DNA of 32,919 bases from JANXDG01 sp964561135 (lineage in GTDB: Bacteria; Elusimicrobiota; Endomicrobiia; DTEH01): NCBI GenBank assembly GCA_964561135.1, contig CAZLOB010000046.1:1-32919 (forward strand), read 5' to 3'. The notes under the pieces were generated by a model. It was given only the letters and a program-made list of their open reading frames with translations. It had not been told where the DNA came from and did no database searches. This document shows, in pieces, positions 1 through 9,860 of this stretch (position 1 is the stretch's first letter; every line of letters begins with the position of its first letter). A program made the position numbers and the translations under genes.

Positions 1-3000
1 CTTCAGCGTCAAACAACGATTTTTTAGCATCTTCTCCTGTTTTAAACTCACCTAAGTTATACAACTTTGCTAATTCTGAAAGATGACACTTGTCTTTAGG
101 AAACAAATATTTTGCTAACGCTTTTGTGTCAAACAACATAGTCACTTTAAACGGCAACATACCTAAACGTTGTCTCCAATAATTTAACAAAGGCAAATCA
201 AACGCAGTATTGTGGAACACAACAGGCCCTTTGAAAATTGATTCCAACTCAACTAATACATGGCTTAACTTCATTTTCTCAACATCAGGATACTCAGGTA
301 CAAATTTCTTAACTATCTCAAGTTCTTCAGCTGAGAAATTCCTCATCGGCAAAATATATCTTGTTTGTTTATCCACAACTTGACAAACCGCACCTTTTTT
401 CTTAAACTTAACCCACGAAATCTGTAAAATTTGAGAATCGTTATCTAACCCTGTCGTTTCAATATCTATTGCTGTGAATTCTTTTACTTTCTTGAATTTG
501 TCTAGATAATGCTTAGGAATTTTCTTCTCCCCTAATTCACTCAAAGCTACATACTGAACATCTTGAAGCGTTTCTGCCATTGTATTTAACCCGCGGCTTA
601 AAACAACATAATCGCAATCATACAACAACCCAAATTCTGTATTATCTTTAATATCTGACAAACCAAAAACGCCTACAACCACAACTTTATATCCCGCATT
701 TTTGAGCTCTTTTTTCACTTGCTCTAACTCGTTCTTTCTTCGCACACCATCAATCACCGCTACGTTTATATTCTTTTTTATAATTCGCCTTGCCGCCAAA
801 ACACCAGCAGCATCACCTTCAGCCGCCATTTGATTGCCTAACTTGATAAGCTTTTCTCTAATTGATTCAGGATTTGCAGCCTTTATATGCTTAACATACT
901 CTTCAGGAAGACCTTCAAGTTTAGAATAACGCTCAATTATTATATCAGATGTGGAAAAATAGTGTCCATTTGTAACGTCTGCTAATTCTCTAGCAACAGC
1001 TGTCTTACCTACCTGTGGTCTGTTAGAAACCACTATAAAAACTGTTTTATTAAACAAATTCTTCCCTGAACTTACCCTTTCAAGTTGTCTTCTATAAAAC
1101 AAAGGATTATCTTCTTTATATTTTTCAAGAACTTGCTGTGCTCTTCTATCGCCCTGATTAGCTTTTTCTAATAAATGTTTGAATAAGTTCATACTTAAGC
1201 CGCCTCCCCTTGGTAAAGGTGGTGGTTCAGGTAACCTAAGTATTTGTCTAACTTCTTTCCTTACAAAATCACGCAAATTCTTAGGTAATCCTTCAACACC
1301 ACTTATTCCACCTCGTGGACCAACCTCAATTATCCCTTCCCACCACATCGCATCATTGAACACAACCAAATGATATTTGTTGTTCTTCTGCGGTACAAGA
1401 TCAACCCAAAAATCTAAATTCTCGTATTCGCCTGTGTCTGCTCTAAATTCTACAAACCCGCCGTTCCCTCTCTCAGGATCATACTCGTTCTTATACCAAT
1501 CAACATACCAAGATTTGATAAAGGACATAAGATTACTATCTAAACCCCAACCACCTGACGGGATCAAAACAACATCATCACCACGCCAATCAGCTCTAAA
1601 CCACAAAACAAGACCATTCGTAAACTTCACAGCAACGCTGTTTGGGTTGCCTCTCTTAACCCACATTGAAATGATGGATACACCATCAACTATCGGCGGC
1701 TCAAACTTCTTAACCTCTGGCGTTTTTACAATTTTCGTATCAACTTCTTGTCTAGCTTTTTGTTCTGTTTGCGGCTTAGCCTCTTGTTTAACCTGTGGTT
1801 TTTCTCCTTTTAACTCTTGCTGTAATGTTCTCACTTCTTGCGGCAACTTAAACCCACGGTTTATTGCGTATTTCGCTATTTCTCTCACAACGCGACCATC
1901 TACCTCTCTATCAACTAAACCATCTCTGTTTTTGTCAAACTGTTTTATGCATTCATTGTCAAAAGTCTGAACAATTGCGTTTTTCTTGTTTGCATCTAAA
2001 TAATCCCATTCTACTTTAACAGGCAACTTGCCACTATAATACATCTCTGCGTAAGTATCTTCTAAAACTTGCCGCCATTGCGAAATAAGATCCGCAACAT
2101 TTCTGCCTATTGGACTTCGTTCTACAACCACCACACGAGGTGGTTCAACAGCCATTTTCTCTTGCATACGTTGCATCTGATGAATACCTAAATAACTCGC
2201 TGCTGCCACAACAGAACTTATAATAGCAGCTCTTATATAACCCACAATTGTCCTTTTGTGAACACTGGCAATAATTTGATCAATCTCGTCCATTGTTTTC
2301 TTACCTAACACAGCAGACGAATCTCTTTTAACTTCACGCGCTACTTTACCTAGACCATCACCTTGCCATTTCCAATTACCCGTTAATGGCTTACTCCAAT
2401 CAACCTTACGTTCAGAATAATACAAATATACTTCAGATACACCAGCATTAACTAAGTCTTTTATCTTATCCCAGAATTTCAAAACGTTGTCTTCTTCTGT
2501 CACATTCATCGCAACACGTGTAATTCCAAGACTTTTAGCTACTTTAACAGCACGAGAAAAATCTGTCTCTATAAGTGGCACCATTTTATAAACTTTTTCC
2601 GTATCTACAACAGCAAAACCACCAAACTTGCTCTTCAATAACTCAAACAAATGCTTATGACGACTATCCAACTTTGATATAGTAGACTCTTTTACTTCAC
2701 CAGTCACCAGTTTGTTGTATAAATTCACTACTGCTTTAATCTCATTCAAACCATAAACATATTTATTCAACTCCCACACACGCTGTAATTTGTCTACAAT
2801 CAAAAGGTTGACATCTATATTAACAGGAAAACCACGTTGTATATAAACAGATTTCTCAGACTCAATTGATAAATCAATTTCTTGTAGTTGATTTTGTTTC
2901 ATATCTTCCACAACTGGTGATTGTTTTTGTTCAGTTTCTAGTTTTTGTTGAAGAGGTAATGTTGTATCTACCTGCCACTTAATAGCAGGTACAGTGTGTT

Positions 3001-6000
3001 GTGAATCAACCTCAGAGGCAGGCAGGGAAGAATGGAAAGGAGGTGATGCGGCTTCCTTTGCAGGCGCCTTGTCCTCACTTTGGGCCACTTCTACTTTAGC
3101 GGCTAGTTCTGCCTGCCCCTTGGTCAAATTTACTTCTACATCTAAAGGAACAAATTCTATACCAAGCCTTTCTTTTAACATAACTTCCCAATAACTAAAC
3201 GGATGAGATTTGGTTAAACTATTCATCAAATGCCAACCTAACGGAGCGTCTTCCAACAAAGACGCACGCGTCATCTCTGTTACCATACCTTCACGATACC
3301 TACTCATACCACTACCACGCATCTTGAAATACTTGTTCGTCAAAAGTATGAACTCGTTCATATCTCTGGAACTCAATTGCGCTGCTTTAGAAACAAAATT
3401 CTGCCACACCAACCAGTTCTTCAAATCTTTTGGCGTAATCTCTTTTCTTTTATTCCAGGCGGTCAACTTCAAAACTACATCCAAACCGTTGCGTTCAAAC
3501 GCGGAATCAATCACAACCAACTTCTCAGAAATTGAGACTTTATTGTCGTTCAAAATCTTCTTTTCTTCTTCATTAAATATCTCAGCGAGCTTTTTACCAC
3601 TTATCGGCTGTTGTTCTATCTTCCATAAAATCTCTGTGTAATACAAATAGTCTTTTAATTGGATTTCACCTGTCTCATATAACCATCTTACAAATTCACG
3701 CAATTCATACAAAGACCAATGTAAACTGCCTGTCATAATCCTCAAAGCAATACCAATAGCACCAGCTACATCATAAGCAACATCTTTCTTAACTTCCTTT
3801 GCTTTCTCAAACGCTTGCTTTATACCTTCAACACCTAAACCAAAGTCTTCTTGTAAACTTTTACGTTTTTCCTCAAGCGCTGTTTTAAAATGTGCTGAAA
3901 GCTGCTGTTTCCTATACATCGCGGATAAAGTATCGTGAAGTTTGTCCGCGGTCACTAAAACTAACGAATCTTTATCAAAATCGCCTTTCAACAAAGACAT
4001 CAAAACAGGATGTATCTTCAACGGCAAATCTTTTGACAGCTTAAGTTTCACAACAGCAATTGTATCAGGCGAAATCAAAGGATGGCGCAAAACTATAGCA
4101 TACACATCAGCGCCTTTCTTAAGCTTTGAAACAAGTTTTTCACCGCCATCAAACTTCAACAACTCAGATTCTGAAACTTCTAAAGTAGTATAATCAGCTC
4201 CGCTAAGTGGGACAACTAGCGGGAAGTTATACGCCATATTGTTGGAAACCTCTGTTATCGTTGCCAACGCACCATCTTTACCAAATGTTAAACTCTCCAA
4301 CACACGATAATATTTTTCAACATTCTCCTGCGTTGGATTCAAAATTACACTTAAAACAGCTTTCTCCAACTCGTTCAAAAACTTGTATGGTTCCTCAATA
4401 TTAGCGCGTTTTAAAGTCGGGAAGTAAACATAATCTTGTTCTATACCATTCAATTTAATACCAAGACCTTCAACACTAATCTTCACAGGTAACTCGCCAT
4501 ACAACACACGAGCAACAAGTTCACGAGCAACATTGAAGTCTTTTTTGGCAAGATTTAAAAACTCTTCCTCAGGTGTGTAAGGAACAAAATTGTTGCCTAC
4601 CTGCGGGTCAACTAACGCTGAATACAACGCTGCATAACAACTTAAAGCAAAAAGACTGTTACGAGACATAAACTGTTCTAAAATAGCTAAAGCATAATCT
4701 TTGCCAAATTTCGCTGACAAATATTCAAAAAACTTAGCGTCAAGGTTGGACTGTGAAGTGGGGTAACGGTAAACAGCAGAGAATGTACACGGATAGCCTT
4801 GGATATAATAACCTTTCAACGCGTATTCTTTTCCATCAACCTTAATCTTAATTGTCTCAATCAACCCTTTGTTCAAAACGCGTTGTGAAAGTTGTTCAAT
4901 GTCTAAAATAATCCCTTCATAATCTGAAACTAGCCTGTTGTCTAATTTTTCTGCTTTATATTGATAAATCATACCATCGTACATCTTTGCCTCAATCCCA
5001 ACTTCCTTCAACGAAGCAATAATTTTGTTAAACATCTCTTGAGCTTCTGGACTCAAATTCTTTAATTGGCTAATCTCTTTCAACCTCGTCAAAGCAGCAC
5101 TTAACATCACTTCTACCCACCGTTCATCACCTGCTTTCAAAGAAACAACTAAATCTATATCTGGGCGTTCAAGCCATAGTATATCAGGAACATATTTGGC
5201 GCCACCATAACCCGCGTTAACACTCAAATCTTTCATGTTTAAAGCAACATTACCACTTATAATCACCTTTACACCGTAACCTTCAGTGCCTAACACACGA
5301 ACATCATTGATATAAAACTTCTCAGCAGATATTACCTTATCTCCTATCAAAATCTTGCCACTCTTTGAAGTTAAGACAGTATTTTTCAGCTTATTAAGTA
5401 TTTCATCACGTTCTTTACCTATTGCTTTCTCAAGTTTCTTTTTAAGATCTAAAAATTCAACAATTTCTTGCGGCAATATTATATCCACACCAGGTGGCAA
5501 CTCTATAACAACTTTTTTAGGCACAAATGCTTCGTTGTCTTTGAATTTTATATTTAAAAACGCACCACCATCACAAAATATCCCTAATATCCCTAATTCG
5601 TCTGTATACTCCTTAGGAATTATATAAAAGACATTAAGACCATAATTGTTGGTTACCTGTTGATTAGATAAGTCTAATAACACACGTGTGTCAATATTGG
5701 CTATCAAAGCGTTGTTGCGAGCAAACTGGTGTTTCTTACCAGGGTCAGCATATTCTAAATACGAATTCGGTATTAAAGTTAAAACACCTTTATCCGTCTT
5801 GTAAACTTCTACCTCATACCCTTGCTTCTTCAGTGAAAGATAACAAGCAATATAAGATTTTATTAATTCTTTGAGATCTTTTTTATCAGCAATCGGGTCC
5901 CCATCTTTGTCAAAAACGACAACACGATACATGTTCGCTGGAACAACCGCTGTTGTGTAAGCCTCAACGGGTGAGCTGTAAACTGAGATAAGCTGTAACG

Positions 6001-7312
6001 TCTCGTTTATCTTCTTACGTATACCTTTTGTAAACTCATAAAGCCCTTCTTGATCTTGGATGCCTTTAGTAGATTTCACGGCGTTTATAACACTCTTTAT
6101 CAAATACTCGCGAACTGGGTAAAGTTGATATTCATTCCCTTTAACATTCACAGCAACAAAACCTGCAGGATATTTAGCACCAGTCTCTGTTTCTAATACT
6201 TTATGCCCTAACGGTATGTCAAAAAAGGCAACCTTAAGATGTTGTAAATTACCAACAGAAAAATCTTTGTAATACTCTGGTATCGGGACATCCTTCGGGT
6301 TCAAAATAAAACGCACAAATTTAACCTCCTGCGGTGTCCCATATTCATACTCAACAAACGCTAACATCTTCACTTCATAATACAGCTGCAACCAGCCAAG
6401 TAGGTTTTCAACCAACTGCGCTGCTCTTTCCTGTGGCAGTTTAACATTCAACGGGTCAACCCTCTTTTGTAAAAGATTCTTCAAATCATCAACACTAATT
6501 TCTTCAAGCGATTTGACATACGATGTTAACAACAAAGGATCAACAGCATTATACCTGTTTGCTTTGCCTTCTAAATAAGCAGAATAAAAACCTACAAAAG
6601 CTTCCTGAACAGCTTCGGGAGCAAACGACACGTTTATTATAACCTCATCAACCACCTGTTGCGTTATTTCATCAGCAAACCTTATATCTAACTGCGGGAA
6701 TTCTACTCTTGTGCCATCTTCTAAATGATAATAAGGTACTCTTTTAACAAACTCTATATACGCATACACAACACTATTTATAAAACTGGATTTTTTACCA
6801 TGAATAGACCACAAACGATAAAGTTCGTCAGAAATATTTTTCTTTGTCAACTCTATATTCTGTTTTCTTATCGCTTCAAACGATGACTGAATTTTTATCT
6901 TAGCCCCAATCTTTGGTAATTCACGAACCGCATGTTTTTCAGCTGTTTCTACTGCCTGTTGTTCTGCTTGTCGTTTTACTTGTTCAACAACCTCTTGAGG
7001 TGCCGTTATTTGTTGTTGTTTTAACTTTTCTTCCTGCAGTTTATTTTGTTCCCACAAAACAAGTTGCGGCTTGAATATCTCTTTTAATTTCTCACCATAA
7101 ACATAGCCTAAATTAATATCCGTCAAAAGCTGACCTTTGTAAAAAATGCTTAACCCTCTCTTACCCCAATACATATCATAAACCACAACTTCGCCTGATG
7201 GTTCTCTCAACAACACTTTCCAGTGATACGGCGTCAGATACCTGATCTCTATTAAGGCTCGGGCTAGTTCAGGATGATTTTCAATGATTTCTTTGGCTTT
7301 TTCTAAGGTGAG
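1..7312 (-). CDS. Giant multidomain protein, partial (RNA polymerase-like, P-loop kinase-like and exonuclease domains)
   Basis: One minus-strand frame stays open from an upstream in-frame stop at 7478-7480 to the left edge. I read every codon and found none of the three stops, so more than 2,430 codons are seen and the C-terminus is missing. In protein order: an N-terminal region with a Q/E-rich linker (about 6910-7060); two RNA polymerase double-psi-barrel-like motifs (about 5195-5235 and 3968-4018); a P/A/S-rich linker (about 3000-3120); one hydrophobic helix (about 2180-2250); an EF-hand-like loop (about 1900-1945); a second Q/E/K-rich linker (about 1750-1830); a P-loop kinase-like domain (about 590-1080); and a DnaQ-like exonuclease (2-500). 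Protein-like sequence begins near 7312, but no ATG, GTG or TTG lies between about 7216 and 7385. The first in-frame candidates downstream are GTG 7216 and ATG 7174, so the 5' end may be truncated. GC content is higher than in the genes to its right. The frame is certain; the overall function is inferred. Confidence 0.85.
2..500 (-). other. DnaQ-like (DEDD) 3'-5' exonuclease domain of the giant protein, cut by the window edge
   Basis: Exo I is FTAIDIETTGL (Asp codon 464-466, Glu 458-460). Exo II is FHNTAFDLPLL (Asp codon 197-199). An FDTKALAKYLFP segment follows, then an Exo III-like AKKSLFDAE (Asp codon 8-10) next to the window edge. This is the DnaQ/PolC-type exonuclease order. In DEDDh enzymes a His lies five residues before the last Asp; here that position is Lys, so the general base is missing or the alignment is displaced. 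A polymerase or other domain could follow beyond the edge. Confidence 0.7.
585..1085 (-). other. P-loop nucleotide-kinase-like domain of the giant protein
   Basis: The peptide FIVVSNRPQVGKTAVARELAD has a Walker A-like loop (1001-1024). It keeps GKT, but the usual first Gly is Asn. About 85 residues later comes VAVIDGVRRKNELE (Asp codon 749-751), which resembles the Walker B/DGxRxxxE segment of adenylate-kinase-like and phage deoxynucleoside-monophosphate-kinase-like enzymes. A lid-like segment with MAAEGDAAGVLAARR lies between them. I infer binding and perhaps phosphorylation of a nucleotide; the substrate cannot be read from sequence. An ATG at 1190-1192 with GGAGG ten bases upstream could start a separate product of this domain plus the exonuclease, although the frame upstream stays open. 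Confidence 0.55.
3017..3117. repeat. 101-bp GC-rich segment bounded by 9-bp inverted repeats inside the giant frame
   Basis: GGCAGGCAG at 3017-3025 is matched by its reverse complement CTGCCTGCC at 3109-3117. The segment between is visibly richer in G and C than its neighbours and encodes a P/A/S/E-rich linker between predicted domains. It could be a small palindromic insertion fixed in frame or simply a compositionally biased linker. Confidence 0.35.
3962..5240 (-). other. Candidate single-chain RNA polymerase catalytic core inside the giant protein
   Basis: The translation around 3968-4020 reads IHP, seven residues, then KGDFDKDSL. The three Asp of DFDKD (codons at 3980-3982, 3974-3976, 3968-3970) match the metal-binding DFDGD of RNA polymerase beta-prime. 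In that family too, an Arg-x-Pro motif lies upstream and a His-Pro pair about ten residues before the Asp triad; here they are RHP and IHP. About 400 residues towards the N-terminus (5195-5260) VKVIISG leads to MKDL and GYGGAK. This resembles the beta-subunit VKV...GDK...HGNKG barrel with its two active-site Lys (codons at 5231-5233 and 5195-5197), and is followed by an IDLVV segment like beta's VDIVLNP. The barrel order and spacing suit one-polypeptide polymerases such as YonO and crAss-like phage gp66. The Gly of DFDGD is Lys here and the Lys spacing is 12 rather than 8. This is motif-level inference by eye. Confidence 0.5.
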
Positions 7313-9860
7313 TGAACGAAATCTTATATCTTTATGGAAACAGAAGTATGGTGAAGAACTCTTACCTTTACAAGAAAAATCTATCAAAGAGTTCAATATT
7401 TTTACAGGCGAAAATATTATAGTTTTTGCTCCTACATCTTCTGGGAAAACGTTCATAGGTGAGATGGTTGCTATACATCATTGTTTGAAACATAGAAAGG
7501 TCTTATATCTTGTCCCAATGAAATCTTTAGCAGAAGAAAAGTTTGCAGAGTTTAACTTGTGGTATTCCCCACTTGGTATAAAAACAGTAATTTCAACTCG
7601 TGACAGACAAGAGTTTGATAACGACATCTTTAGTGGCGAGTTTGATTTAGCAGTTGTGATTTATGAAAAACTTCTATCCTTACTTGTAAGAAAACACGAA
7701 CTTTTATCTTTAGTAGGTTGTATAATTTTAGATGAACTACAGATGATTTCTGACGACACAAGAGGACCTTCTGTTGAGACACTCCTTGCTTATATTAAAC
7801 TTTATAGACAAAAAAACAAAAACTTACAACTTGTTGGTTTATCAGCCGTTTTAGGCAAATGTGAATTGTTATCAAAGTGGCTTAATGCAAAACTTTTGTT
7901 TGATTCAACAAGACCTGTAGAATTAAGGCAAGGCGTATATTGTGAAGGTAAGTTTTATTATCAAGAGTTTAATACTAAAAATGTCTCAACTGAGGATTGG
8001 GTAAAAGTAGAATATGAACTTCCGACAGAACCACAACAACAGCTCTTAGTTGAACTTGATGTATTAACTGGAGTTGCAAAATATCTTGCTGAAAAAGACG
8101 AACAAGTTTTAATTTTTTTAAAAGATAAAAAGACGGTACACGAAGTAGCTAAAGAACTTGCACAAAAAGTAAACTTTCCTCCAGCAGAAGATGGTATAAA
8201 AGAGCTTTCATCATCAGAAGAGACATTTATTTTATCTTTTCTTACCAAACTTTTGTCAAAAGGTATTTGTATTCATCACGCTGATTTAACCTATGAACAA
8301 AGAGAGATTATCGAAAGATATTTTAGAAAAGGTGATATAAAAATACTTGTTTCAACATCAACTTTAGCGTTAGGAGTAAATCTTCCTTGCAAAAATGTAT
8401 TAGTGGAACCGCGCAAGTGGTATTATGACAAAAAATCAGGTATGTTATCTATGGTTGGGATAACAAAATCTGACTTTGAGAGTATGGGTGGTAGAGCAGG
8501 TAGGTTCAAAATAGCAACAGATTTTGGCAGAGCAGTAGTTGTTGCTTTAACTGACTTTAAAAGAAAAGTATATTTTGACAATCTTATTCTTGCTGACTTT
8601 GATGAACTTCGTGGTATGTTTACATTGGATGACTTAGACAAACTCATTTTGTATCTTATTACATCAAATGTTGCAAATGATAAAAAAAGTATATTAGAGT
8701 TTATATATAATCTTTTCTCAAAACAAACAGGTTGGGACATAAAAGATGATGAGATTGAGATAATGGTTGAAAAAATTTTGTCTTATTGTAAAGAAGGTGG
8801 AATTATTGTTGAAGACAAATATGGAAGGTACATCGCTACAGAATACGGTTATATTGGTGCAACAAAAGGTGTTTATCTTGATACATTACTTAAGATGATA
8901 TCGTATATTGAAAAAGCTGATGTAAAGAAACTTACTTCAAAAGAAGGGCTGCTTGAGATGTTGCTTATGTTATCGTTTACTCGTGATGGTTTTGAGATTT
9001 ATGTTCCACTTGAGACACAAGAGATAGACAATATAAAAGAATATCTAAAAAGTTTACTTTTAAAATTTGAAGTTAACCCAAGAAAATACTTTGATGGTAT
9101 AATAACAAAGTATTGGACATATCAGGATGCACAAGCAGTAAAACGTGCCTTATGTTTATTTAACTGGCTTTCTTCTATAGAAACTATAGATATTGAGAAA
9201 GCCTTCCTCATACATGCAGGTGCAATAAGAAGAATAGCAGAAGAGTTTAGCTGGCTTATTGATACACTTGCAGAACTGTTCTCTGTAAGCAAAATAAGTT
9301 GTGTTGATGAGATAACACATCAAGATGTTGTAAAAAAACTTAAAAACATAGCAACTTGTATTGTATATGGTGTTGAAGAAAAAGCAGTAGAGGTTGCAAA
9401 AATAAGGCTAAGAAGTTTATCAAGAACTTATATAAAAAAACTTGTAGATGCAGGATTTGATACACAACAAGCACTAAAAGAACTTTCTTTAGAACAACTT
9501 CAGCAAATACTCCCAAAAAAAGTTGCATACGAACTTTATGCTTATTTACACAAAGAGTTTAATAAACAATTACTAAAAGTTTATGTTGAAGAAATCGCCA
9601 CTTTAGTAAAACCTGCAAAAAAACTTTATGAAACAATAGATGAAGTTATATCAAATAAACAAGCAGTTGCTAAACTAAGAGAAGCTATAAACAAAGGTCA
9701 ACAACTTGCTGATATTGTAAAAACATTACCTAAAATTGTGATTGACAAAAAAGAACAAAATGTATTTTATTGTGGTTATCTTGTGAATTTACCTGAACAA
9801 ACTTTTAAGATGTTTTATATTTTAGCAAAGAATTCTGGACAAGTAGTTAAAAAAAGATGA
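7284..9860 (+). CDS. Hel308/Ski2-like superfamily 2 helicase (858 residues; C-terminal domain continues out of frame)
   Basis: An ATP-dependent nucleic-acid helicase. Motif I is APTSSGKT (residues 49-56), preceded by a Q-motif-like LLPLQ. Motif II is DELQ (150-153), where Hel308 usually has DExH. Motif III is GLSAVL (185-190). The second RecA domain carries STLALGVNLP and the motif VI sequence MGGRAGR. Near the C-terminus a helix-hairpin-like stretch (TYIKKLVDAGF...LSLEQLQQIL) resembles the Hel308 C-terminal domains. The last 35 or so residues start a winged helix (LPEQTFKMFYILAKNSGQVV) that continues in another frame after a run of seven A at 9849-9855; the TGA at 9858 is probably premature. 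ATG 7284 has AGGA nine bases upstream; GTG 7308 is an alternative. The start overlaps the minus-strand giant frame. It lies upstream of, and on the same strand as, the integrase, so it probably belongs to the mobile element. Confidence 0.85.
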   Translation: MISLAFSKVSERNLISLWKQKYGEELLPLQEKSIKEFNIFTGENIIVFAPTSSGKTFIGEMVAIHHCLKHRKVLYLVPMKSLAEEKFAEFNLWYSPLGIKTVISTRDRQEFDNDIFSGEFDLAVVIYEKLLSLLVRKHELLSLVGCIILDELQMISDDTRGPSVETLLAYIKLYRQKNKNLQLVGLSAVLGKCELLSKWLNAKLLFDSTRPVELRQGVYCEGKFYYQEFNTKNVSTEDWVKVEYELPTEPQQQLLVELDVLTGVAKYLAEKDEQVLIFLKDKKTVHEVAKELAQKVNFPPAEDGIKELSSSEETFILSFLTKLLSKGICIHHADLTYEQREIIERYFRKGDIKILVSTSTLALGVNLPCKNVLVEPRKWYYDKKSGMLSMVGITKSDFESMGGRAGRFKIATDFGRAVVVALTDFKRKVYFDNLILADFDELRGMFTLDDLDKLILYLITSNVANDKKSILEFIYNLFSKQTGWDIKDDEIEIMVEKILSYCKEGGIIVEDKYGRYIATEYGYIGATKGVYLDTLLKMISYIEKADVKKLTSKEGLLEMLLMLSFTRDGFEIYVPLETQEIDNIKEYLKSLLLKFEVNPRKYFDGIITKYWTYQDAQAVKRALCLFNWLSSIETIDIEKAFLIHAGAIRRIAEEFSWLIDTLAELFSVSKISCVDEITHQDVVKKLKNIATCIVYGVEEKAVEVAKIRLRSLSRTYIKKLVDAGFDTQQALKELSLEQLQQILPKKVAYELYAYLHKEFNKQLLKVYVEEIATLVKPAKKLYETIDEVISNKQAVAKLREAINKGQQLADIVKTLPKIVIDKKEQNVFYCGYLVNLPEQTFKMFYILAKNSGQVVKKR

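Noticed and set aside
1179..6000. Several plus-strand frames of 60-197 codons in the left 6 kb, for example 1377-1970
   Set aside because: They lie antisense to the giant minus-strand frame, have Ser/Cys/Phe-rich translations without domain features, and lack ribosome-binding sites.
7174..7456. ATG at 7454-7456 as the start of the giant protein
   Set aside because: The stretch from there to about 7312 is the exact antisense of the helicase Walker A region and reads as Cys/Phe-rich noise, so it is not credible coding.
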